Part shown: in pieces, positions 25,244 through 33,267 of the stretch | How positions within the stretch are numbered: the first letter of the stretch is position 1 | How the letters are laid out: each line of letters begins with the position of its first letter | From: Fibrobacter sp. UWH4 | GTDB taxonomy: Bacteria; Fibrobacterota; Fibrobacteria; Fibrobacterales; Fibrobacteraceae | DNA length: 64,000 nt | Direction: 5' to 3' | NCBI RefSeq assembly: GCF_900142475.1 | Contig: NZ_FRAY01000002.1 | Location: 552,715-616,714 of the forward strand | Translations under genes and position numbers: made by a program | The notes under the pieces: generated by a model | Told to the model about the DNA's origin: nothing | Seen by the model: only the letters and a program-made list of their open reading frames with translations | Database searches by the model: none

Positions 25244-25841
25244 TCCTATGCAAGGTATTGCTGATGCTCTTTTAGAGATGGATAAAAGAGCTGCGCTTTT
25301 TGTGGCTAATCAAAATTATGATGATGCGCTAAAGGCTTATAAAGAAATATTAAGAGCTCAAGAACAGCTGAAATTAGAAACACTTTGTGGACATACTTTA
25401 TTGAATATGGCCAACATTTACATGATTCAAGATGATTATGAAAGTGCTTTGCAAAAGATTAACGAAGCTGCATTGATAAAATCAATGCAGACGAATAATG
25501 AAGATCGAGGAAATCTTAGGCTTTGCCATGCAAATTGTTTGTTTCGGTTGAACAAGGCTAAAGAAGCTGAGAGCGAACTGAAAAATGAATTGATGAAGAA
25601 TTACAGTAAATCGTTATGTGGTAAAATGGAACTTCTGCTTTTCTCTTATTATCGGGAAACTAATAATAGAATGGCCGCGAGAACATATGTTGATAAGGCT
25701 ATAAACCATTTCAAATTAGATAAAAATAATAATGAGTTGTTGCGCGCATTACGAAGTCGTGTTGATTACTTTAGATCAATTGGACAAGAGCAATTTGCTC
25801 GTTATGATGAAAATGAAATTGAATGTTTAACCAAATCCTAA
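25233..25841 (+). CDS. island protein 7: TPR-repeat protein
   Basis: 202 residues from ATG 25233, inside the end of protein 6; an earlier in-frame start at 25209 lies deeper in that gene. Two to three TPR-like motifs are readable: NYDDALKAYKEILRAQEQL, HTLLNMANIYMIQDDYESALQKINEAALI and the helices after it, including KLDKNNNELLRALRSRVDYF. No signal peptide. Pairs of small TPR proteins next to secreted or assembled substrates often act as chaperones; that role here is inference. Confidence 0.7.
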   Translation: MKTSPMQGIADALLEMDKRAALFVANQNYDDALKAYKEILRAQEQLKLETLCGHTLLNMANIYMIQDDYESALQKINEAALIKSMQTNNEDRGNLRLCHANCLFRLNKAKEAESELKNELMKNYSKSLCGKMELLLFSYYRETNNRMAARTYVDKAINHFKLDKNNNELLRALRSRVDYFRSIGQEQFARYDENEIECLTKS

Positions 25842-25858
25842 AAAAGGAGTAAATTAAT

Positions 25859-27580
25859 ATGCAGATCGATTGCCACTATTATGGAACGTACTATATCGCT
25901 AGAAAAGCTGGATTTGACCATGATGACGCAAAAAGAATCGCATGGGCGGCACAAACTGTTGATGAAATGAATCATGAAAATGTGAGTCGGTTGATTCACA
26001 GTGATTTAGTTACTGATGGTGTAGGAAATACGTATGTAAATAATTATAATACGAAGTGTGAAGAGGTGATAAAAGCGTATTCCTGTTTGGTTACGTTAAC
26101 GACGGATAAAGGCTATTTGTACAAAAATAGAACAGATTATACAGAAAAACTCAGAAGAAGAATCATATATGCGTGGACTCCGTTTCACTTTTTGCCTTGT
26201 GGTAAGGATGAATTAGAAAATAAAAAACTAGCAGGGATGGATTACAAAGAAATTCCCGAGCACGTCAAAGGTGTAAAAGATAAAGAGGATCAAAAGCAAA
26301 GACTTTGTAAAGATGTCGATCTTATTTGCAAGACATCAACAAATTTATGCAGTAATATGATTCAAGAAGCAATGTCTTCACTACAAACGTGTGGAAACAG
26401 CGAACTGGAAAAGAATAAAGCGCTATATAGAATTGGAATCGCTATGCATGTTTTGGCGGACACCTGGTCTCATCAAGGATTCACTGGTGCTTGTGACGAG
26501 TATCTCAACTCTGTTGAAATTGATGAGCTTGATGATTGTGACACAAAGATCGAAGGTACCTGCGATGGAGATTGGGATTTGGGTACTGTTGTGGTTGGAT
26601 CTTTCGCTGACGTCTCTCAGGAACCATTTTCTCCAGCATGGACAGGACATGGATCTGCTGGAAGTAATCCTGATATTCCTGGCTTCAATTATAAGATGTT
26701 GTATGAAGAAATTGAAAATGATTCTGAAAAAGAAATTTTCACCAATGTGTACAATCCTGTGAGATATACATATGCTTTTTACCAAATGTACAAAGCGTTA
26801 TTGTATGTTAGAAATCCAGATGAATTTGTTAAAAGTACGAATGTAGAAGATGTAGATAATAACATTTTCCTTATGGGGGATAATAGGCAAATTTTCCTCA
26901 ATGATAATTTTTCTCAAGATGTATCTTTTCTACTGAAGGCTGATCTTCCAAAATGGGAAGAAATTCAGAAAGATATAAAATCGTGCTTTTTGCCTACATC
27001 CAAGATGAATGAAAGAAGCGCTAAATGGAAAGAATGTATTGTCAATAGTTATAAAGATTCAACAGAGCTTTTTGAATTTCGTAAAGATGAGGAGGCAGAA
27101 TATTTTTTAGATAAAACAAAAAAAGAACAAAATATAAAAGCGTTTTTGGAAGCGGCAAAAGAACATCGGACCTTTATCATGGGAAAAATAGGTCTTGATT
27201 CATACGAAGCTGAGGTAACAAAGGGGGTTGCTGATGAATTGAAGGAATATATTAAAGGTTACTTCGAAGATGCCGACGAGAAATATATAGAGGAGATGGA
27301 AAGAAAGCGTAAAGAAGAAGAGGAAAGAAAACGTAAAGAGGAAGAGGAACGTGAGCGAAAAAAAGATCAGGTGATATATGATAGTGGTGTTCCTGTTAAC
27401 CCGGGGCATTCGTCTCCCAATAAATGGGGGCAAAATGAAAATAATGAAGAGAAAGATTCGTATGTTGCAATTTGTACCGGAATGGAATGTGCTGGCAATA
27501 GTTTGATTAAGGGTATGAGGTGGGATAGTGAATTTTTCCCCGCTGAAGAGAAATGCTCCGTGAGTTCAAATAATTCATGA
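25859..27580 (+). CDS. island protein 8: DUF6765-type protein with charged C-terminal coil
   Basis: 573 residues, AAGGAG ribosome site. The start MQIDCHYYGTYYIARKAGFDHDDAKRIAWAAQ and the later IGIAMHVLADTWSHQGFTGA match the DUF6765 layout, whose conserved His/Asp residues suggest a metal-binding, phospholipase-C/S1-nuclease-like helical fold (my inference). Residues about 470-500 are a Glu/Arg/Lys coiled coil (RKRKEEEERKRKEEEERERK), followed by a Gly/Asn-rich end. No signal peptide. It may be an enzymatic effector of the island. Confidence 0.65.
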   Translation: MQIDCHYYGTYYIARKAGFDHDDAKRIAWAAQTVDEMNHENVSRLIHSDLVTDGVGNTYVNNYNTKCEEVIKAYSCLVTLTTDKGYLYKNRTDYTEKLRRRIIYAWTPFHFLPCGKDELENKKLAGMDYKEIPEHVKGVKDKEDQKQRLCKDVDLICKTSTNLCSNMIQEAMSSLQTCGNSELEKNKALYRIGIAMHVLADTWSHQGFTGACDEYLNSVEIDELDDCDTKIEGTCDGDWDLGTVVVGSFADVSQEPFSPAWTGHGSAGSNPDIPGFNYKMLYEEIENDSEKEIFTNVYNPVRYTYAFYQMYKALLYVRNPDEFVKSTNVEDVDNNIFLMGDNRQIFLNDNFSQDVSFLLKADLPKWEEIQKDIKSCFLPTSKMNERSAKWKECIVNSYKDSTELFEFRKDEEAEYFLDKTKKEQNIKAFLEAAKEHRTFIMGKIGLDSYEAEVTKGVADELKEYIKGYFEDADEKYIEEMERKRKEEEERKRKEEEERERKKDQVIYDSGVPVNPGHSSPNKWGQNENNEEKDSYVAICTGMECAGNSLIKGMRWDSEFFPAEEKCSVSSNNS

Positions 27581-27620
27581 TTGCTTGAATGAATATTCAT
27601 CGTATTGAAGGAATTAGATA

Positions 27621-29426
27621 ATGGCAAATAACAAGATCTTTGATGGTTGTCCTGATCCGTTTAGCGTTGCTGAATTTATCAAGGGCGAACGAATCAATTG
27701 GTCTACAAAAAAAGACGAGTATGATGCTATCGCTGAATGCTTTGGCATAACTAAAAAAGGGTTTGTGCAAAACGCTTCGACCCTTTTGAACCCGCAGGTT
27801 TCTACAAATGCGAAAGGTGATTTTATTGTTATTTCAGAAGAAGACGCCGAGAAAAGGCTTGATTCGCTACTAAAAAAATTTGCGAGGTCTCAATCGAAAA
27901 AAAGTACAAAAAGCTCGAATCTAGAACAACGTCGTAAGAATATTGTTAAATCACTATTGTATAAGCAAGTTTCGGATGTTAGCAAAATGAAGCTTGTCTA
28001 TGATGATGATAGTTCTGCTAGTGAAGATGATTTTTATTTGCCTGATGGCTTAAAATGGATGGATAAGGGGTACTTTTTCAATGAAACTGTTGATTGGAGG
28101 GATGTCTGTCAAAATGCTATTGGAGATTGCTATTTCCTATCGGCATTATGCTCTATAGCTTTTGTCAATCCGTTTTTAATTAAGAATGTAACAGCTTTTA
28201 GAAAAAAATGGAATAAAGATGGTGGCAAAGTTGCAAAATATGCTCCTTGGCATGCAATTGACTTTTATGTCCCCAATAGTAGCCAGTATGAATCATCTCA
28301 GGCTTGGAGTGATCAGAAAAAGACGGTACAGACAATTGTTGTTTCTGAAGATGTCCTTGTAAATAAAGATGGTCTTAATTATGGTGTGAGCGGCCATAAA
28401 GAAAAGTCGTATCGTATAAATGGTGGACGGCTTCCAAAAAGAAAATCGGGCAAAGACCCGTGCTGGCCCGCGGTTTATGAAAAAGCATATGCAAAATTCC
28501 TTGAAAAATCTACATCAGATCATCCCTATATGTTGTCTAGGAAATATGCGAAAAATAATGGGATGAGGGTCGCTTTTATTAATGGTGGAAAGGCTGCTGC
28601 GGCAATGAAAGAGCTGCTCCATACGGAAAAGGTTACTGTCAAGGAATTGTCATCCATGAATAGTGATGAAATTTATAATGCGGCTCGAAAAGCTTATTTG
28701 CGGCCTACTTGTGCGGCAATTCATCGTGAAACGAAAGTGATAAATGGGCGAGAAACTAGTTGTGGTAAGGACGGAACTGAAGAAGAATATTTGAATTTGG
28801 GACTTCATGTTGGACATTCATATTCGTTGATGTATGCGCTCACTATAAACTCAAAAAAATATATTGTGCTTCGCAATCCGCATGGACGTAACCCGATGGA
28901 ACTAAAGAACAACCCCAAGGTTTACCATCAGTCTTGGAGTGTAAAAGCGGATTGTAATATTATGGATACCTATCGAGGCTGCTCGGATATGTTCTGGGAA
29001 CTTGCGGGCAACGATAATCCGTATAAGTCTAATGGGGTGTTCCTGCTGGAAGTTGACGAATTCAAACGCCTATTCCATGATGTGACTTTCTATAGTGGCC
29101 CTCAATTGAATTATGGAACTACGGCTCTTGTGCCAGATGAACCTGTCCTAAAAATAAAAGTCACGAATGGTTCTGCAAATGCCATAAAAGTAAAAGTTCA
29201 GAGTCAGAATCCTGATACTGGAATTACATCAACAAAAACTGTATGTACTTCACTGGATTATAACAAAAGTAAAATCATAGATTTGTCAGAAAGAAATATC
29301 GAATCTCGGTCTAGGGTGAGAATCATTATCGTGTCAGGTGGTAAAAGAAGCTATTCGAAATATTTCTTCTATCATTCAGAAGCGTCAAGAACAGTCAATC
29401 TTAAGTATTTTGCAGAATTGAATTAA
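27621..29426 (+). CDS. island protein 9: calpain-type (C2) cysteine protease
   Basis: 601 residues, AAGGA 8 nt before ATG. The C2 catalytic core is complete: Cys170 in CQNAIGDCYFLSALCSIA, WPAVYEKAYAKF near 282-293, His399 in LGLHVGHSYSL, Asn419 in IVLRNPHGRNP, then FWELAG and a strand-rich end. In calpains these are the Cys/His/Asn triad. Residues 1-140 are a basic, Ser/Lys-rich region that could be a pro- or targeting segment. Residues 505-601 form a beta-sandwich-like domain (KIKVTNGSANAIKVKVQSQN). No signal peptide and no EF-hand. Substrate unknown; the family is uncommon in bacteria. Confidence 0.85.
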   Translation: MANNKIFDGCPDPFSVAEFIKGERINWSTKKDEYDAIAECFGITKKGFVQNASTLLNPQVSTNAKGDFIVISEEDAEKRLDSLLKKFARSQSKKSTKSSNLEQRRKNIVKSLLYKQVSDVSKMKLVYDDDSSASEDDFYLPDGLKWMDKGYFFNETVDWRDVCQNAIGDCYFLSALCSIAFVNPFLIKNVTAFRKKWNKDGGKVAKYAPWHAIDFYVPNSSQYESSQAWSDQKKTVQTIVVSEDVLVNKDGLNYGVSGHKEKSYRINGGRLPKRKSGKDPCWPAVYEKAYAKFLEKSTSDHPYMLSRKYAKNNGMRVAFINGGKAAAAMKELLHTEKVTVKELSSMNSDEIYNAARKAYLRPTCAAIHRETKVINGRETSCGKDGTEEEYLNLGLHVGHSYSLMYALTINSKKYIVLRNPHGRNPMELKNNPKVYHQSWSVKADCNIMDTYRGCSDMFWELAGNDNPYKSNGVFLLEVDEFKRLFHDVTFYSGPQLNYGTTALVPDEPVLKIKVTNGSANAIKVKVQSQNPDTGITSTKTVCTSLDYNKSKIIDLSERNIESRSRVRIIIVSGGKRSYSKYFFYHSEASRTVNLKYFAELN

Positions 29427-29437
29427 ATGGAATCCCT

Positions 29438-30160
29438 ATGGCGGCAAAAAAAATCATTGCTCTTAGTCGTGAACATCTTGAACAGCTTATTGAAGAAACT
29501 ATTGAAAAAGAGGGCTTGAATTGCGACCTTAATTTTATCAATGTTTCTAAAGTAACCGATATGAGCGGCTTGTTCTATTGCTCCTCATTCAATGGTGATA
29601 TCAGTAAATGGAAGGTGACGAATGTTACCGACATGAGCGACATGTTCTGCGGTTCTGAATTCAATGGAGATATTAGCAAGTGGAAGGTGGCGAATGTCAC
29701 CAACATGAGCTGCATGTTTCTGGGGTCTCAATTTAATGGCAATATCAGTAAATGGGACGTTTCGAATGTAGTTGATATGAATGGCATGTTCTGTAGCTCT
29801 AAGTTTAACGGCAACATCAGCAAGTGGAATGTATCGAATGTGTCCGATATGAACAGCATGTTCCTAAAGTCTCAATTCAACGGCAATATCAGCAAATGGG
29901 ATGTATCGAACGTGACGGATATGAATTGCATGTTCCAATTTTCGAAATTTAATGGAAACATTAGCGCATGGAAAGTCTCTAAGGTGGCTGATATGAGTAT
30001 GATGTTTTATCACTCCGAATTCAATGGAAATATAAGCGGCTGGAACGTGCAAAAAACGGCAGACATAAGCAGAATGTTTCATTTCTCTGCTTTAGAGGAT
30101 GCCGGTAATGTTCCTGAATGGTATAATGTGCTTATGAAAAACCTTTATATGGCCCGCTAA
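29438..30160 (+). CDS. island protein 10: BspA-like (DUF285) repeat protein
   Basis: 240 residues. After a helical N-terminus (residues 1-35) come about seven to eight tandem repeats of about 24 residues, each of the form FNG(D/N)ISKW.VSNV.DM..MF, the DUF285/BspA-like leucine-rich repeat of Mycoplasma and gut-bacterial surface proteins. Here there is no signal peptide or anchor, so it is probably cytoplasmic or exported by the island's own route. Binding module is the most likely role. An intrinsic terminator follows. Confidence 0.85.
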   Translation: MAAKKIIALSREHLEQLIEETIEKEGLNCDLNFINVSKVTDMSGLFYCSSFNGDISKWKVTNVTDMSDMFCGSEFNGDISKWKVANVTNMSCMFLGSQFNGNISKWDVSNVVDMNGMFCSSKFNGNISKWNVSNVSDMNSMFLKSQFNGNISKWDVSNVTDMNCMFQFSKFNGNISAWKVSKVADMSMMFYHSEFNGNISGWNVQKTADISRMFHFSALEDAGNVPEWYNVLMKNLYMAR

Positions 30161-30205
30161 ATTGTCAGTTTACTCCCCCAAATATTCCTGTTTGGACTAA
30201 TTTAT

Positions 30206-30229
30206 GGCCTCTTTTAGGGGCTTTTTTTG
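30206..30229 (+). terminator. intrinsic terminator at the end of the island operon
   Basis: GCCTC (30207-30211) pairs with GGGGC (30217-30221), one G-U pair included, followed by seven T. It marks the end of the A/T-rich operon. Confidence 0.75.
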
Positions 30230-30301
30230 TGGGTGATTGTTGCAAGAGACCTGTTTTCTTATATATATATTAATGTCTAGTTGTTCTTAAGAAGGGATAA
30301 T

Positions 30302-31787
30302 ATGAAGAACAAAATATTTTGCAGCCAGGTTCGAAAACGAACTTTTCCTGTTTAGTAAGTGGTACAAGGAACATGGTTCCCCCACGATGAGCTTCCAAAT
30401 CCATTCAACCATATTGGATCCCGAAAAACTGAAGCCCGTTTGGGATATTCTGGAACGCGTGTTCCCCGAGACGCCGTGGTTCGGTAACTCGACTAGCGGA
30501 AATATTGTTGATTGCGAACAGATGGTCGATATTTCGGTGTCAGCAATCATTTTCGAAAAAACCTCCAGCAAGTTCAAGATTGTGCAGTACGACTTATCCA
30601 GGGAGTCTGTCGGTGGCATTGCAGGCCAGATCGTGGCTGAAGCCGACAAGGATCCTTGGTCAAGGTTGTAGAAATTTATCACTGCATTTCGCCCTTCTCG
30701 ACGACGGCTCTTTGCGAAGGGCTTGACAGCCTTGCTCCGAACATTCAGGTTTTTGGCGGTATTGTTTGCTCTCCCGATATTACGAGCCCGAATTCCTGCG
30801 TGTTCTCGTCGGTGGGTGGATTATCTAAATCGGGTCTGCTAGTGGTCTTTTACGGTGGTGCGGACTTGCATGTGGATTCCCGCAAGATTAGTGGCTGGAA
30901 GCCGATTGGCCGTAATTTCCATGTAACCCGCTCCGACGGAAACATCCTCTACGAATTGGGAGGAGTCCCTGCCTACGAAGTCTACAACAAGTATCTGAGC
31001 ATCAAGAACGACCAGAACTTCTTTTATAATGCACTTGAGTTCCCGATGCTCTATGAGCACAATGGAGTCTCGATTGTGCGTGCGGCTGGCGCGAGTAATC
31101 CGGATGGTTCGCTCTCCATGTCTTCGGATATTGATGAGGGGTCCATTGTCCGGTTGTCGTATGGTGAACCGCAATTGATTGAGGAAAAGATTAAGGCTGA
31201 AAGTGAAGTGTGCGAAAATTTTGCTCCCGAAGTGCAGCATATCTTCTCTTGCGCGGCCCGAAAGGCGTTCGGTCCCAGCATGAGCCGACTTACGAAATTT
31301 CTCCGTTCTAGGGTCTGGCTCTAGTACCGGATTTTTGCATGATATTGGCAAGATGGGTATTAGCGACAGTGTTCTTGGCAAGCCTGGTAAGCTAACGGAT
31401 GATGAATTCTCGATCATTAAGCAACACTCGGTGATTAGCGCCAAGATTCTGATGCAGTCCAACTACACCCACGAACTTGTGCAGATAGTATTGCATCACC
31501 ATGAACGTTACGATGGTCGCGGTTACCCCGAAGGCTTGAAGGGTGAAGAAATTCCTATCGGAGCCCGTATCATTGCAATTGCGGACTCTGTTGACGCAAT
31601 GACCAGCAAGCGCGTTTACCGCGATGCTTTGTCGTTGGAATACTGCCGCAATGAAATCGAAAAGAACCTGGGCGTGATGTACGATCCTGCCATTGGCAAA
31701 GTGGTGCTAGATCATTGGAACGAGGTCGCAGACTTGCTCATGAAACTGCAGAGCGGTCGCCCGAAAATCGTCAATCGCTCCAATTGA
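30302..31787 (+). pseudogene. decayed FIST-domain / HD-GYP signalling gene
   Basis: A good ribosome site (AAGGGATAAT) precedes ATG 30302, but the frame stops within 18 codons. The coding signal then continues in another frame (to 30671: FENELFLFSKWYKEHGS, then FQIHSTILDPEKLKPVW), shifts near 30656 into FIST_N/FIST_C sequence (VVFYGGADLHVDS, SGWKPIGRNFHVTRSDGNILYEL, FSCAARKAF), and shifts again near 31320 into an HD-GYP domain (HDIGKMGISDSVLGKPGKL, HHHERYDGRGYPEGLKGEEIP). Three frame changes and a shortened FIST/HD junction point to a dead sensor with c-di-GMP phosphodiesterase output. Assembly errors could explain one shift but hardly three. Confidence 0.75.
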
Positions 31788-31800
31788 TAGACCTTGCAAC

Positions 31801-31828
31801 AAAAGCCGCCGGATTTATTCCGACGGCT
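31801..31828 (-). terminator. intrinsic terminator of gltA
   Basis: AGCCG.CGGA and TCCG.CGGCT (31804-31828) form a stem with one mismatch; on the minus strand it ends in TTTT. It lies 27 nt past the gltA stop. Confidence 0.7.
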
Positions 31829-31854
31829 AAGCCGAATGGACTCCGAGCGGTCTT

Positions 31855-33144
31855 TTACCTTTTATCGCGGTCGATCCAGGGGCGGGCGGTATGGCCCGTG
31901 TAGATCTGGCGCGGACGGTTGATCTTGGAATTCGGATCGTCGTGCATTTCTTTCCAGTGGGCAATCCAGCCGGGGAGTCGGCCGATGGCGAACATCACCG
32001 TAAGCATGTTCGTCGGAATGCCCATGGCGCGGTAGAGAATGCCCGAGTAGAAGTCCACGTTCGGGTAGAGCTTGCGTTCGATAAAGTAGTCGTCCTTGAG
32101 GGCGGCTTCTTCGAGCTTGAGCGCAATGTCCAGAAGCGGGTCGTGGAAGTGTTCGCGTTCGAACACCTGGTACATGAGCTTCTTCAAGACCTTCGCGCGC
32201 GGGTCGTAGCTCTTGTAGACGCGGTGGCCGAAGCCGGAAAGACGGAACGGGTCGTTCTTGTCCTTGGCCTTTGCCATCACCTGGTCAATGGTCATGCCAC
32301 TCTGCTGAATGCGCAGGAGCGTTTCGAGCACGGCCTGGTTTGCACCGCCATGAAGCGGACCCCACAAGGCGCAAATGCCTGCACAGATACTTGCGTACAA
32401 GTTAGCGTGAGAGCTGCCCACCATACGCACGGTAGAGGTAGAGCAGTTCTGTTCGTGGTCGGCGTGAACAATCAGAAGCGTGTTCAGCGCCTTTTCCATA
32501 ATCGGATCCGGATGGTAGGAACGGGCCTTGCTGCTGAACATCATGTTCAGGAAGTTGCTGCAGTAGCTGCGTTCCGCTTCGGGGTACACGAACGGTTCGC
32601 CGATGCTTGCCTTGTAAGAGAAGGCGGCAATCGTGCGGATCTTCGAAATCAGGCTCGCGGTCGTGAGGTCGAACACGTCGGCGATGTTTTCGTCGTCGTA
32701 GAAACGCGGCGTAAACAGACCCACGGCGTTCACGATGGAGCTGAGGATGCCCATCGGGTGGGCGCTCGGCGGCATCTGCCTAAAGAAGTGCAGAAGGTTT
32801 TCGTGGAGGAGGGCGTTTTCGGTCAACAACGTACGGAATCGCGCGAGCTGCTGCTGAGTCGGCAGTTCACCGTAAATCAGGAGCCAGGCGGTTTCGGGGA
32901 AGGTTGCCTTTTCGGCAAGGTCTTCGATGCTGTAGCCGCGGTAACGCAGAATTCCCTTTTCGCCGTCCACGTAAGTGATGGCGCTGCGGGTGCTACCGGT
33001 GTTCAGGTAGCCGTAATCCAAGGTTACCAGGCCGGTTTCCTTGCGGAGTTTGCAGATGTCGAGACCGTGTTCGTTTTCAGCACCTTCAACAACAGGGAGC
33101 TCGATGCTCTTTCCGTTGTAACTTAAAATGGCGTTGTCGGACAT
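31855..33144 (-). CDS. gltA: citrate synthase (type II)
   Basis: 429 residues, normal length. The N-terminal beta-strand part (ILSYNGKSIELPVVEG, GYLNTGSTRSAITYVDGEKGILRYRGYSIEDL) marks the hexameric Gram-negative type. Active-site blocks are present: HADHEQNCSTSTVRMVGSS with the catalytic His, WGPLHGGANQ, and SGFGHRVYKSYDPRA. It condenses oxaloacetate and acetyl-CoA into citrate in the TCA cycle. GGAGGAT precedes ATG 33144. Its leader contains repeat sequence (33165-33265), shared with the divergent-style intergenic repeats elsewhere. Confidence 0.96.
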   Translation of the reverse strand: MSDNAILSYNGKSIELPVVEGAENEHGLDICKLRKETGLVTLDYGYLNTGSTRSAITYVDGEKGILRYRGYSIEDLAEKATFPETAWLLIYGELPTQQQLARFRTLLTENALLHENLLHFFRQMPPSAHPMGILSSIVNAVGLFTPRFYDDENIADVFDLTTASLISKIRTIAAFSYKASIGEPFVYPEAERSYCSNFLNMMFSSKARSYHPDPIMEKALNTLLIVHADHEQNCSTSTVRMVGSSHANLYASICAGICALWGPLHGGANQAVLETLLRIQQSGMTIDQVMAKAKDKNDPFRLSGFGHRVYKSYDPRAKVLKKLMYQVFEREHFHDPLLDIALKLEEAALKDDYFIERKLYPNVDFYSGILYRAMGIPTNMLTVMFAIGRLPGWIAHWKEMHDDPNSKINRPRQIYTGHTARPWIDRDKR

Positions 33145-33164
33145 GTATCCTCCAGGTGATTAAT

Positions 33165-33265
33165 TAAGAGTTCGGAATTCAGAGTTCAGAACTTAAATAG
33201 TCGCGGCGTAGCCGCCTTATTAACAACTCCGAAATCCGAAATCATAATTCTGAATTTAGAATGAA
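33165..33265. repeat. intergenic repeat: GAATTC-rich blocks flanking a GCGGC hairpin
   Basis: AGAGTTCGGAATTCAGAGTTC, then TCGCGGCGTAGCCGCC (a small hairpin), then CTCCGAAATCCGAAATC. The same order recurs at 61949-62032; related blocks lie at 41531-41580, 45308-45347 and 47343-47414. Confidence 0.75.
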
Positions 33266-33267
33266 AT

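Noticed and set aside
18752..30301. Prophage or integrative element
   Set aside because: No integrase, transposase, portal, terminase, tail gene, tRNA end or direct-repeat attachment site was found; only base composition suggests transfer.
31891..33126. 411-residue plus-strand frame opposite gltA
   Set aside because: Shadow of citrate synthase.
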